From Lachnospiraceae bacterium (GTDB lineage: Bacteria > Bacillota > Clostridia > Lachnospirales > Lachnospiraceae), in assembly GCA_015056885.1 (NCBI GenBank), contig SVFL01000013.1, positions 1 through 64,000 of the forward strand: a stretch of DNA of 64,000 bases, read 5' to 3'. The translations under genes and the position numbers were made by a program. Under the pieces are notes generated by a model. The model did no database searches. It saw only the letters and a program-made list of their open reading frames with translations, and was not told the origin of the DNA. Position 1 is the first letter of the stretch; each line of letters opens with the position of its first letter. Shown here one piece after another: positions 52,978-61,888 of this stretch.

Positions 52978-53901
52978 TTATTTCATAGGATAAACGCCTG
53001 TTGTAATATCGTTATAATACTCGTTGGGTGCTAGTTTTGCAAGCTGCCATTGATAGCGTTCGTTGTTATAATAGTCAATCCAATCATCAATGATTTCTTT
53101 AACATCTTCAAAAGTAATACATTTAGTGATATCTATTTCATCTTTCATGTGCCCAAAAAAGGATTCCTGCGGGGCATTGTCCCAGCAGTTACCTCTACGG
53201 CTCATTGACTGACGCAGACCTGAATCGTTAACAATTTCTATGAACTTATAACTCGTATAATGTACACCTTGGTCAGAATGCAGGATTGTTTCAGCGGTCA
53301 ATGCTATACCATGCTCCTTAATAAGCTGCTCCACAGTCAGTAGTACAAAATCGACTTTTAAACTATCGCTTAGAACATACGAAAGAACCTGTTTTGTAAA
53401 GGCATCCAAAATCGTTGACAGATATGCATAGGTTCCATTGTATGGAAGGTAAGTGATATCCGTTAATAAAATGCTTCTTGCTCCATGTTCTTTGAACTCG
53501 CGTTGGACTAGATTCTCGGAGTAGTTATTGGTTTTTAATGCTTTAGCCATCCTTCGGTATGGATTAGCTTTTCTAATGGGGCATAGAAGCCCATATTTTC
53601 GCATTAAACGTTGTATTTTCTTAACGTTCATATGAATGGGGGGATCCATATGTAGAAGCTTCATGTGAATTTCTCTAATTCCTTTGTCATACCCCCTGTA
53701 TTTGAATGCTATGAGAATCAATTCAAAATCCTTTTGATCTTGTAGTTCTCGTTGCTTTCGCTTTTCTTCTGAACTTTTCCAGTTATAGTATCCGGAACGA
53801 GAAACGCCAGCTGTTTTACATAAGTCATCTATACGTAAAACATTTCCAGGAGTGTTCATAATGCTGTCAATGATTTGAAATTTATTACTTGCTTTTTCCA
53901 T
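52978..53901 (-). CDS. IS3-family transposase OrfB
   Basis: The catalytic transposase: an N-terminal helix-turn-helix (KTAGVSRSGYYNWK), the HTH_21 region (GIREIHMKL) and an rve integrase core with the DDE residues visible in LLTDITYLPYNG, LHSDQGVHYTS and NAPQESFFGHMKDE. The 307 residues are full length and no stop interrupts it, so it may be active. orfA lies 47 bases upstream on the same strand. An A-rich tract between them might allow programmed frameshifting, as in other IS3 elements, but the frame relationship was not proven. Confidence 0.92.
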   Translation of the reverse strand: MEKASNKFQIIDSIMNTPGNVLRIDDLCKTAGVSRSGYYNWKSSEEKRKQRELQDQKDFELILIAFKYRGYDKGIREIHMKLLHMDPPIHMNVKKIQRLMRKYGLLCPIRKANPYRRMAKALKTNNYSENLVQREFKEHGARSILLTDITYLPYNGTYAYLSTILDAFTKQVLSYVLSDSLKVDFVLLTVEQLIKEHGIALTAETILHSDQGVHYTSYKFIEIVNDSGLRQSMSRRGNCWDNAPQESFFGHMKDEIDITKCITFEDVKEIIDDWIDYYNNERYQWQLAKLAPNEYYNDITTGVYPMK

Positions 53902-53948
53902 TATTCTTCCTTCTGGACTTGCTGAGGGATTAAAGAATAAAGTTTTTT

Positions 53949-54332
53949 TTAAAAGTTTACTTCCTGCCGTAAATATGTCAGTTCAATCTCCATGGCCTTT
54001 ATAGCTTCTTTTGATTTCATTTCAGAATACTTTACGTCTGATGGAGGACGTCTAACCTTTGAAGTTCGGGAAATACTGTCAAGCCGTTGTTCATTTGTTA
54101 ATCGTTCTTTTCTAAGGTTATATACAAATCCATCCGTTCTCTTGGTTCCAAGCATTTCGGCATCATAGCCGAGTGTGCTAAAGATTTCTTTCACCGGCAT
54201 ATCGGTTAAATATAGTTTCCAAAAATCATCTCTGAAGTCATCTGTAAATTTAATCATGGTGTCGGAAACCTTGTACGTGTAAATGTTCTTTTCAAGTAAT
54301 TCAATTTCTTCAGGTGTGAATAATCGTTTCAT
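53949..54332 (-). CDS. IS3-associated OrfA-like DNA-binding protein
   Basis: A 127-residue protein with charged helices and a central region (YLTDMPVKEIFSTLGY) compatible with a helix-turn-helix, and a C-terminal leucine-containing helix (EIELTYLRQEV) like the coiled coil of IS3 OrfA proteins. It is located exactly where OrfA should be, inside the terminal repeats. It probably binds the element ends and joins OrfB. Sequence is unlike the short classical OrfA, so it is a divergent type. Confidence 0.8.
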   Translation of the reverse strand: MKRLFTPEEIELLEKNIYTYKVSDTMIKFTDDFRDDFWKLYLTDMPVKEIFSTLGYDAEMLGTKRTDGFVYNLRKERLTNEQRLDSISRTSKVRRPPSDVKYSEMKSKEAIKAMEIELTYLRQEVNF

Positions 54333-54444
54333 TAAAAACCTCCAAGCTCTACATCAATATATTACATCGAACTTGGAGATTAGTCCAAACTCTATTCCAA
54401 TTATGGGGATTTACCCTTAAAATTTGTCCACTTTTTGGGGTACA

Positions 54445-54541
54445 TTTCATTGAGTAATGAAAGCCTCTAAAAAAGGTAGACCCTAAAAAACTTTGAATAC
54501 CCGAAAATTATTAATCTTTTTTATAAATTTTCTAAAAAAAC
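54445..54541. other. AT-rich spacer after the IS, no gene
   Basis: Contains the second AGACCCTA arm near 54477 and poly-A stretches, nothing coding. Confidence 0.5.
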
Positions 54542-54570
54542 TTGCGTCCTACAAAATTTTAGTGTATAGT
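54542..54570 (+). promoter_or_regulatory. Promoter of topA
   Basis: TTGCGT (54542-54547), 17 bp and TATAGT (54565-54570), 38 bases before the start codon. Confidence 0.65.
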
Positions 54571-54607
54571 GTTTCACGATTGACTTAAATCAGTTTGGGA
54601 GAGAGAT

Positions 54608-56701
54608 ATGGCAAAGTATTTGGTTATCGTGGAGTCACCGGCGAAGGTGAAGACAATTAAAAAGTTTCTTGGAGCAAATTATGAGGTTGCGGCAAGCAAC
54701 GGTCATGTGCGTGATATGCCCAAGAGTCAGCTTGGCATTGATGTAGAGAATGATTATGAACCAAAGTATATTACAATACGAGGAAAGGGCGATATTCTGG
54801 CAGCACTCCGTAAGGAGGTTAAGAAGGCAGAGAAGATTTATCTGGCAACTGACCCGGACCGTGAGGGTGAGGCTATCTCCTGGCATTTGTATCATGCTTT
54901 GAAGTTAGAGAATAAAAAGGTGTATCGAATCACCTTTAACGAGATTACCAAGAGTGCGGTGAAGGAATCTCTGAAGAATGCCAGAGAGATTGATATGAAT
55001 CTGGTGGATGCCCAACAGGCGAGACGTGTGCTTGACCGTATGGTGGGGTATCGGATTTCCCCCCTTCTTTGGGCAAAGATTAAGAGAGGATTGAGTGCCG
55101 GACGAGTGCAGTCAGTAGCCTTGCGTATTATCTGTGACCGTGAAGAAGAGATTAATGCATTTATTCCCGAGGAATATTGGTCTCTTGATGTTGCGCTTTC
55201 TGTAAAAGGTGAAAAGAAACCGATTATAGCAAAATATTATGGACCGATAAAGAATGGTAAGGGAGCTGACAAGAAGCAGAACTTACGTAACAAAGCAGAG
55301 GTAGAGGATATTATGAAGTCCTTAAAGGGGGCTGATTATCGGGTGACAGAGATTAAAAAGGGGGAGCGCGTGAAGAAAGCACCGTTACCTTTTACTACTT
55401 CTACCTTGCAGCAGGAAGCCAGTAAGGTTTTGAATTTCTCTACACAGAAGACGATGCGTCTTGCCCAGCAGCTGTATGAGGGCGTAGAGATTAAGGGGGA
55501 AGGTACCATTGGTTTGATTACGTATCTTCGTACGGACTCTACACGTGTGTCTGAGGAAGCGGAAAGCTTGGCGGCTGATTTTATTGGAAAACAATTTGGC
55601 GAAGATTATTTGGCTGAAAATGCAAGCGCCAAGAAAAATGTTCAGAAAATTCAGGATGCTCATGAGGCAATTCGTCCGACAGACCCGGCAAGAATGCCTG
55701 TGGCTATCAAAGAACAGTTGCCCAGGGATTTGTTCCGACTGTATCAGCTTATATGGAAGAGATTTGTTGCAAGCCGTATGAGTTCTGCACGCTATGAGAC
55801 TACATCCGTTAAAATCCAGGCAGGGGAGCATTTGTTTACATTGGCGGCTTCCAAGCTTGTTTTTGATGGCTTCATGAGTGTCTATGTGCAGGAAGATGAT
55901 AAAGAAGCAGAAAATAGCTTAAGTAAGAGCCTTAGTACAGAAAGTGAGCTTTCTTTTGTGGATTTTGATGCCAAGCAGCATTTTACCCAGCCTCCGGCCC
56001 ATTATACAGAGGCTACCCTTGTGCGTGCTTTAGAGGAGCTTGGAATTGGTCGTCCCAGTACCTATGCACCTACCATTACAACCATTCAGGCAAGAAGATA
56101 TGTTGCCAAGGAGAATAAAAATCTTTATGTTACGGAGCTTGGTGAGGTTGTAAACGGAATGATGAAGGATGCCTTTCCTACCATAGTAGATGTGAACTTC
56201 ACTGCTAATATGGAAGCACTTTTGGATGGTGTGGAAGAGGGCAGTGTGAAGTGGAAGACGATTGTGGCTAATTTCTATCCGGATTTGGATGAAGCTGTAA
56301 AGCAGGCAGAGAAGGATTTGCCTGAGGTGACAATCGCAGACGAAGAGACGGAAGAAGTTTGTGAGAATTGTGGCCGCAATATGGTTATCAAGTACGGACC
56401 GCATGGACGTTTTCTGGCTTGTCCGGGATTCCCGGAGTGCCGTAATACCAAACCTTATTTGGAAAAAATTGGTGTGGAATGTCCTAAATGCGGTAAAGAT
56501 GTTGTGCTTAAGAAGACCCGTAAGGGCAGAAGATATTTTGGCTGTGTGGATAATCCGGATTGTGACTTTATGGTCTGGGATAAGCCTTCCAAGGATAAAT
56601 GTCCCAAATGTGGCGGTGTTATGCTTGAAAAAGGCAGCAAATGTGTCTGTATGAATGAAGAGTGTGGACATATTCAGGATAAAGTAAAGGAATCTGTATA
56701 A
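54608..56701 (+). CDS. topA: DNA topoisomerase I
   Basis: Type IA topoisomerase relaxing negative supercoils. The Toprim domain begins KYLVIVESPAKVKT and has the acidic DPDREGE motif; the active tyrosine is Tyr306 in YLRTDSTR. Three C-terminal four-cysteine zinc motifs are present (CENCG..., CPKCG..., CPKCGG...), the last ending CMNEECGH. At 697 residues length is normal. GGGAGAGA precedes the start. It precedes codY, a short version of the Bacillus topA-trmFO-xerC-clpQ-clpY-codY order with the middle genes missing here. Confidence 0.97.
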   Translation: MAKYLVIVESPAKVKTIKKFLGANYEVAASNGHVRDMPKSQLGIDVENDYEPKYITIRGKGDILAALRKEVKKAEKIYLATDPDREGEAISWHLYHALKLENKKVYRITFNEITKSAVKESLKNAREIDMNLVDAQQARRVLDRMVGYRISPLLWAKIKRGLSAGRVQSVALRIICDREEEINAFIPEEYWSLDVALSVKGEKKPIIAKYYGPIKNGKGADKKQNLRNKAEVEDIMKSLKGADYRVTEIKKGERVKKAPLPFTTSTLQQEASKVLNFSTQKTMRLAQQLYEGVEIKGEGTIGLITYLRTDSTRVSEEAESLAADFIGKQFGEDYLAENASAKKNVQKIQDAHEAIRPTDPARMPVAIKEQLPRDLFRLYQLIWKRFVASRMSSARYETTSVKIQAGEHLFTLAASKLVFDGFMSVYVQEDDKEAENSLSKSLSTESELSFVDFDAKQHFTQPPAHYTEATLVRALEELGIGRPSTYAPTITTIQARRYVAKENKNLYVTELGEVVNGMMKDAFPTIVDVNFTANMEALLDGVEEGSVKWKTIVANFYPDLDEAVKQAEKDLPEVTIADEETEEVCENCGRNMVIKYGPHGRFLACPGFPECRNTKPYLEKIGVECPKCGKDVVLKKTRKGRRYFGCVDNPDCDFMVWDKPSKDKCPKCGGVMLEKGSKCVCMNEECGHIQDKVKESV

Positions 56702-56720
56702 GTTTAGAAAGTTTTCACAC

Positions 56721-56746
56721 AATTTTCAAATTAATTGAAAAAAATT
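56721..56746 (+). promoter_or_regulatory. Possible CodY site upstream of codY
   Basis: AATTTTC (56721-56727) and TTGAAAAAAATT (56735-56746) resemble the two halves of a CodY box (AATTTTCWGAAAATT) but spaced too widely; the best 15-mer has four mismatches. It could be an autoregulatory site. Confidence 0.25.
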
Positions 56747-56767
56747 AATAAATTAACTATTTTTTCA

Positions 56768-56796
56768 TTGTAATTTGTATTTATTTGTGCTAAAAT
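56768..56796 (+). promoter_or_regulatory. Promoter of codY
   Basis: TTGTAA (56768-56773), 17 bp and TAAAAT (56791-56796), 42 bases upstream of the start. Confidence 0.65.
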
Positions 56797-56838
56797 AACC
56801 ATGTACAGATGTAAAGCCCCACAAATGGAGGAGAGTTT

Positions 56839-57627
56839 ATGAGTAGTGTACAGTTATTGGATAAGACCCGTAAAATTGGAAAGTTGTTGCATAATAACAA
56901 TTCCAGCAAGGTTGTATTTAATGATATTTGCAAGGTGATGCGTGAGATCCTTAATTCTAATGTGCTGGTAATCAGTCGTAAGGGTAAGGTTTTGGGCGTA
57001 GGCAATGCAGATGGTGTTGATACTATTACAGAGCTTATTGATGAGAGTGTAGGCGGATTTATTGATCCTATGCTTAATGAGCGCTTGTTAGGAGTTTTGT
57101 CCACCAAGGAGAATGTGAATCTGGAGACTCTTGGTTTTGAGAGTGAAGATATCCGCAAGTTCCAGGCAACGATTGCTCCCATTGAAATTGCCGGTGAGAG
57201 ATTAGGAACCTTGTTCATTTATAAGTGTAATGAGCAGTATGATATTGATGATATTATTCTGTGTGAATATGGTACTACTGTGGTAGGACTTGAGATGCTT
57301 CGTGCCGTAAATGAGGAGAGTGCGGAGGAAAGTCGTAAGGTCGCAGTTGTAAAATCTGCTATCAGTACATTGTCCTTCTCTGAGATGGAAGCAATTACCC
57401 ATATTTTTGATGAGCTTGGCGGTATGGAAGGTATACTGGTGGCTTCAAAGATTGCAGATCGTGTGGGTATTACCCGTTCCGTAATCGTAAATGCATTGCG
57501 TAAGTTTGAGAGTGCGGGAGTTATTGAATCCCGTTCATCCGGTATGAAGGGTACTTACATTAAGGTTCTCAATGATGTTGTGTTTGATGAGATTGAGGAG
57601 CTTAAGCGTCAGAATCAGCGCGGATAA
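56839..57627 (+). CDS. codY: GTP/branched-chain-amino-acid-sensing regulator CodY
   Basis: Global repressor of nutrient-limitation genes in Firmicutes. The N-terminal GAF domain (about 1-155) binds branched-chain amino acids; the C-terminal winged helix contains KIADRVGITRSVIVNALRKFES, the family DNA-binding motif. The 262 residues are full length. GGAGGAGAG precedes the start. It is directly upstream of the flagellar operon, as in Bacillus, where CodY controls motility genes. A strong terminator separates the two. Confidence 0.97.
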   Translation: MSSVQLLDKTRKIGKLLHNNNSSKVVFNDICKVMREILNSNVLVISRKGKVLGVGNADGVDTITELIDESVGGFIDPMLNERLLGVLSTKENVNLETLGFESEDIRKFQATIAPIEIAGERLGTLFIYKCNEQYDIDDIILCEYGTTVVGLEMLRAVNEESAEESRKVAVVKSAISTLSFSEMEAITHIFDELGGMEGILVASKIADRVGITRSVIVNALRKFESAGVIESRSSGMKGTYIKVLNDVVFDEIEELKRQNQRG

Positions 57628-57699
57628 TAGTCATCCCGGAGTGAGAATGCTTTGGGAAAAATTACATATTTTAATGGATTAATCAGATTGTGTCGATTT

Positions 57700-57740
57700 A
57701 AAAGGATTTATTAGAAATAATAAATCCTTTTTGACTTTTT
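57700..57740 (+). terminator. Intrinsic terminator after codY
   Basis: AAAAGGATTTATTA (57700-57713) pairs perfectly with TAATAAATCCTTTT (57718-57731) around a four-base loop, then a T-rich tail. Confidence 0.9.
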
Positions 57741-57754
57741 TTTGACAAAAGGCA

Positions 57755-57782
57755 TTGTCTTTTTGTGAAAATAATTTATAAT
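57755..57782 (+). promoter_or_regulatory. Promoter of the flagellar operon
   Basis: TTGTCT (57755-57760), 16 bp and TATAAT (57777-57782). A CodY-like 15-mer (57759-57773, four mismatches to AATTTTCWGAAAATT) lies in the spacer. No sigma-D type sequence is visible. Confidence 0.6.
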
Positions 57783-57833
57783 AGAATAGAGTAGGCGGAC
57801 TATGCCTAAAGGATGTTTGGAAAGGAGTTTGCT

Positions 57834-58223
57834 ATGATAAATACGAATGCCTTTGATTATATTAATGTACTTGATAAAGCGGCTGATGCCAGCTGGCTTC
57901 GCAATCAGGCAATATCTAATAATATTGCCAATGCAAGTACTCCCAATTATAAGCGTCAGGACGTAGCCTTTGAGTCTGAACTTCAGAAAGCATTGGGATA
58001 CAATCGATACCAGACCATGGATTCCAAAGTTTCTAATGTGAAGAGCAGCCGTCTGAGAGCGCAGGTTTATACGGACTATAGTGATTATTCCTATCGCTTA
58101 GACGGCAATAATGTAGACATTGAGAATGAAAATGTAATGCTGGCAGAGAACCAGTTGAAGTATCAGGGACTTCTGACCAGTATCAATCAGGAGTTTACCA
58201 ATCTGCAGTCGGTTATGAAATAG
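57834..58223 (+). CDS. flgB: Flagellar basal-body rod protein FlgB
   Basis: Proximal rod subunit, secreted through the flagellar type III apparatus without a cleaved signal. The N-terminal ISNNIANASTPNYKRQD motif of rod proteins and a C-terminal helix with ENQLKYQGLLTSIN are present. The ATG at 57834 follows AAAGGAG by six bases; the longer frame from 57813 lacks such a site. First gene of the flagellar operon, with flgC 52 bases downstream. Confidence 0.95.
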   Translation: MINTNAFDYINVLDKAADASWLRNQAISNNIANASTPNYKRQDVAFESELQKALGYNRYQTMDSKVSNVKSSRLRAQVYTDYSDYSYRLDGNNVDIENENVMLAENQLKYQGLLTSINQEFTNLQSVMK

Positions 58224-58275
58224 ATAGCAGAGTGAATTGTTATGAGGGAGTCAGGATAGGCAGGAGGAATGGAAG

Positions 58276-58728
58276 ATGAGTATGTTTGCTTCTTTTAATG
58301 TGAATGCATCAGGTATGACGGCGCAGCGTTTGCGTATGGATATCATTTCTGAAAATGTAGCCAATGCCAATACCACCAGAACCGAAGATGGTTCACCCTA
58401 TGTGCGTAAAATTGTTACCTTTGGAACTAAGGGCGAAGCAGTTTCCAATAATTTTCACAAGGTGCTTAAGGGGGCCAGTGCATCCTATGTAAGTCAGGGT
58501 GTGAAGGTGAATGGTATTTATGAAGATCAGGAGACGGAAGGTAAAATGGTATATGATCCTTCCCATCCGGATGCTGACGAAAACGGATATGTAACCTACC
58601 CCAATGTTAATATTGTGACAGAGATGACCAATCTTATTGATGCGAGCCGTGCCTATGAGGCGAATGCTACTGCATTCAGTGCAAGTAAGTCTATGGCGCT
58701 CAAAGGATTGCAGCTTACACAGCAGTAA
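58276..58728 (+). CDS. flgC: Flagellar basal-body rod protein FlgC
   Basis: Rod protein that follows FlgB. The segment SENVANANTTRTEDGSPYVRK is the family signature, and the C-terminus NIVTEMTNLIDASRAYEAN is the helix shared by rod and hook proteins. Length 150 residues is normal. Part of the flgB-flgC-fliE-fliF-fliG order. AGGAGGAA precedes the start. Confidence 0.96.
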   Translation: MSMFASFNVNASGMTAQRLRMDIISENVANANTTRTEDGSPYVRKIVTFGTKGEAVSNNFHKVLKGASASYVSQGVKVNGIYEDQETEGKMVYDPSHPDADENGYVTYPNVNIVTEMTNLIDASRAYEANATAFSASKSMALKGLQLTQQ

Positions 58729-58826
58729 TTTTAGTTGAGATTATATTCGGGCGGATAATAATGTCTGAATGCAAGCAGTTTTGATGATAGGTTCTAAAGA
58801 AAAAGGCATACAGAAGGAGAAGGAAT

Positions 58827-59183
58827 ATGGATTTGTCAGCAATCACTTCCCTGAGCGGACTCAGTACCACCAGCGGGATGAATTCAATTAATAATATTTC
58901 AACTTTGACGGGTAGTCTTACAAAAGTTAATAACGACAGGGATTCTGTAGATGGAACTATGTTTGATTCTATTTTGAATTCAGCCATCGATAATATCAAG
59001 ACGACTAACAGTTATCTGTCGGATGCAGAGAATGAAGAGATTAAGTTTGCACTGGGTGAGACGGAAAATACCCACGATTTGACGATTGCATTACAAAAGG
59101 CTTCCACTGCTTTGCAGTATACGGTAGCAGTGAGAAATAAGCTTCTGGAGGCTTATAAAGAGCTGATGCAGATGCAGATTTAA
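58827..59183 (+). CDS. fliE: Flagellar hook-basal body protein FliE
   Basis: Links the MS ring to the rod. It is a small helical protein of 118 residues whose C-terminal half (HDLTIALQKASTALQYTVAVRNKLLEAYKELMQMQ) is the FliE consensus. The N-terminal half is Ser/Thr/Asn-rich. AGAAGGAGAAGG lies before the ATG. Position between flgC and fliF is the standard one. Confidence 0.94.
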   Translation: MDLSAITSLSGLSTTSGMNSINNISTLTGSLTKVNNDRDSVDGTMFDSILNSAIDNIKTTNSYLSDAENEEIKFALGETENTHDLTIALQKASTALQYTVAVRNKLLEAYKELMQMQI

Positions 59184-59248
59184 TGATGGGGAGATAGCAG
59201 TTCTCATTACGAAAGTGTAATTACGATAAAAACAACAGGAGAAATACC

Positions 59249-60841
59249 ATGCCGGAACAAATTAAAGAAATCCTGCAAAAGGTAAAAGATTGGTGGAATA
59301 AGTTCACCTCGCGTCAAAAGACAATTATCATTGGCCTTGGCGCAACTGTGATTTTTGCATTTGCAATTATAATTTATGTGACATCACAACCTCAGTATGT
59401 TGATTTAATCAGTTGTGAGACAGAGGCAGAAGCGGCTGAGGTAAAGGAATTGTTAGAAGGTGCGGGAATTGTGTACCAGCCTTCAGATGACGCACTTAGC
59501 TTTAAGGTTGAGGCAGAGCAGTATCAGACGGCGGTTTGGGCTCTCGGAGCAGAAGGATTCGGTGCAGATGAGTACACCATTCAGGAGGCTTTGAACGGAA
59601 GCATTTCCACTACCGCTTCTGACAAGGAGAAACTGACACTGGAAGCTTATCAGAGTAAGATTTCCAAGAATTTGTCCTCCTTTAGCAATGTTAAGAGTGC
59701 GGAAGTTTTGTTACATATTCCTCCTGAGGACGGCACTCTTGCAAGAAAAGCACAGGAGTCCAGCGCATATATCAAGTTGGAGTTGGATGGAACATTTACC
59801 TCTGCCAATGCAGCTAACATGGCAAGAGCTGTGGCTACCTGGCTTGGCAATGAGACTACTTCCAATATTACGATTTTGGATTCTGAGTCCAATCTGCTTT
59901 TTACAGGTGGTGACGATTATACTTCAGCGGGCATAGCAAGCTCTATGCAGGAATTGCAGAATCAGGGGCAGGCGATGGTGGCCAACCAGGTAAAGACTGT
60001 GCTGTATGCAACCAATCAGTTCAGCCAGGTAGAAGTTACCTGTAGCCTTGATATGGACTATTCCAATTATGAGGAGACTGCTAAGCGTTACAGTGTAGAA
60101 GACGGACGCGATGAGGGTTATCTGGCGCACAGAGAGACATTTGAATCTGAAAATGAGAACAGTGGTTCTTATGTACCCGGAACAGATTCTAATGACGAGA
60201 ATGTATATGTGAGTCCTGATGCAAATAATTCTTCTGCTACTCAGACGGAGAAATTGGAAGATTTTTTGCCCAATGAGGACATTCAGTATAAGATAACTCC
60301 TGCGGGAGCTATCAACTATTCCAATTCCGGTATGTCCATTGCACTGATTCGTTATCGTCAGTACAAGGAAGAGGATGTGAAGGCTATGGGTCTTCTGGAC
60401 GGCATCACATGGGAGGAGTTTAAGTTAAACAATGCCAATGATGTGAAGCTGGAGGTTGACCAGGATTATTACAGTATGGCTCACACCGCAACCCGGATTC
60501 CTTTGGAGAATATTACCATTGTGTCCTATGAGTCACCTGTGTTCGTGGATGCACCCGGACTTACCGTGGAATGGACCAATGTTGCAAGTATTATCATGTT
60601 GATTGTCATCCTTGCACTTCTTGCGTTTGTGGTATTCCGCAGTATGACTGCCAATCGCAAGACTACAGACGACGAGGAGCTTTCTGTGGAGAGCCTGCTT
60701 CAGTCTACTCCTGAGCCGGAGCTGGAGGATATCGATGTGGAGGAGAAGTCCGAGACACGAAAGCTGATAGAGAAGTTCGTGGACGAGCAGCCTGAGGCGG
60801 CAGCACAGCTGTTGCGCAACTGGCTCAGTGAGGATTGGTAA
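59249..60841 (+). CDS. fliF: Flagellar MS-ring protein FliF
   Basis: Forms the membrane MS ring that carries the switch complex. A first membrane helix (about 27-47) is followed by ring-building domains (YVDLISCETEAEAAEVKELL, the LEAYQSKISKNLSSFSNVKSAEVLLHIP segment in part) and a second membrane helix (about 450-468). The C-terminal cytoplasmic tail with EQPEAAAQLLRNWLSED binds FliG. A Ser/Asn-rich stretch (about 300-330) separates the domains. At 530 residues length is normal. fliG begins 30 bases later. Confidence 0.96.
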   Translation: MPEQIKEILQKVKDWWNKFTSRQKTIIIGLGATVIFAFAIIIYVTSQPQYVDLISCETEAEAAEVKELLEGAGIVYQPSDDALSFKVEAEQYQTAVWALGAEGFGADEYTIQEALNGSISTTASDKEKLTLEAYQSKISKNLSSFSNVKSAEVLLHIPPEDGTLARKAQESSAYIKLELDGTFTSANAANMARAVATWLGNETTSNITILDSESNLLFTGGDDYTSAGIASSMQELQNQGQAMVANQVKTVLYATNQFSQVEVTCSLDMDYSNYEETAKRYSVEDGRDEGYLAHRETFESENENSGSYVPGTDSNDENVYVSPDANNSSATQTEKLEDFLPNEDIQYKITPAGAINYSNSGMSIALIRYRQYKEEDVKAMGLLDGITWEEFKLNNANDVKLEVDQDYYSMAHTATRIPLENITIVSYESPVFVDAPGLTVEWTNVASIIMLIVILALLAFVVFRSMTANRKTTDDEELSVESLLQSTPEPELEDIDVEEKSETRKLIEKFVDEQPEAAAQLLRNWLSEDW

Positions 60842-60871
60842 GACTTTGGGTAATACATAAGGAGAGTACAA

Positions 60872-61888
60872 ATGGCAAAAAAAATGGATACAGGAGTAAC
60901 CGGCCTTCAAAAAGCGGCTATTTTGCTGATTGTTCTTGGACCGGAGCGCTCTGCCGGATTGTTTAAACACTTAAAAGAAGATGAGATAGAAGAACTTACA
61001 TTGGAGATTGCCAACACCAGAAGTGTAACACCTCAGGTAAAGGAAGAAGTCATAAATGAGTTCTATGAGGTTTGTCTTGCACAGCAATATATCGCAGAGG
61101 GCGGTATCGGCTATGCGAAGCAGTTGCTTGATAAGGCTCTTGGCGAGGAGAAAGCAATGGAGGTTATCGGCAAGCTGACAGCTTCCTTGCAGGTAAAGCC
61201 TTTCGAGTTTGTAAGGAAAACGGATGCGGCACAGCTTATCAACTTCATTGTGGACGAGCATCCCCAGACGATTGCACTTATTTTGTCCTATTTATCACCT
61301 TCTCAGTCGGCGGTGGTGGTGGCTGCGTTGCCTCCCGACAAACAGGCGGATGTTGCAAAGCGTATTGCTATGATGGACCGTACAAGTCCCGATGTCATCA
61401 AAGAGGTGGAAAAAGTGTTGGAGTCCAAACTGGCGAGTCTGGTCAATCAGGATTACACCGTTATCGGTGGTGTGGATGCGGTTGTAGATATCTTGAATAC
61501 CGTGGACCGTGGTACAGAAAAACACATTATGGAGACTTTGGAAATCGAAGAACCCGAATTGGCAGACGAGATCAGAAAGAAGATGTTCGTGTTCGAGGAT
61601 ATTTTGCTTCTGGACGATCGAGCAATTCAGCGTGTGTTGCGTGATGTTGACAATAATGATTTGGAAATTGCACTTAAGGGTGCCAACGAACAGGTGCAGA
61701 CAGCGATTTTCAACAACCTGTCCAAGCGTCTTGCTACAATGATTCGAGAGGATATGGAATTTATGGGACCTGTCCGTATGAAGGATGTAGAGGAAGCACA
61801 GCAGAAGATTGTTAATATTATTCGAAAGCTGGAGGATGCAGGTGAGATCGTTATTTCCAGAGGTGGAGGTGACGAGATTATTGTCTAG
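60872..61888 (+). CDS. fliG: Flagellar motor switch protein FliG
   Basis: Part of the C ring that generates torque and contacts the stator. All three armadillo-like domains are present, with the EHPQTIALILSYL (EHPQ) motif in the middle domain and the charged C-terminal ridge (FVFEDILLLDDRAIQRVLRDVD). Length 338 is normal. The stop overlaps the fliH start region by 8 bases, implying coupled translation. No missing motif seen. Confidence 0.97.
   Translation: MAKKMDTGVTGLQKAAILLIVLGPERSAGLFKHLKEDEIEELTLEIANTRSVTPQVKEEVINEFYEVCLAQQYIAEGGIGYAKQLLDKALGEEKAMEVIGKLTASLQVKPFEFVRKTDAAQLINFIVDEHPQTIALILSYLSPSQSAVVVAALPPDKQADVAKRIAMMDRTSPDVIKEVEKVLESKLASLVNQDYTVIGGVDAVVDILNTVDRGTEKHIMETLEIEEPELADEIRKKMFVFEDILLLDDRAIQRVLRDVDNNDLEIALKGANEQVQTAIFNNLSKRLATMIREDMEFMGPVRMKDVEEAQQKIVNIIRKLEDAGEIVISRGGGDEIIV

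Larger units (their letters stand above)
52834..54444 (-). mobile_element. IS3-family insertion sequence
   Basis: The element is about 1.61 kb. Imperfect terminal inverted repeats of about 38 bp are visible: the left end (52834-52871) begins TGTGCCCC and contains TGGACAAATTCTAAGGGT; the right end (54407-54444), read on the minus strand, begins TGTACCCC and contains TGGACAAATTTTAAGGGT (27 of 38 positions match). It carries orfA and orfB on the minus strand. No convincing target duplication is seen next to these ends. It inserted between the pilus operon terminator and topA, where the arms TAGGGTCT (52805-52812) and AGACCCTA now flank it. Confidence 0.85.

Noticed and set aside
57742..57782. 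TTGACA at 57742 paired with TATAAT at 57777
   Set aside because: The 29-base spacing is too long; TTGTCT at 57755 gives a 16-base spacer instead.
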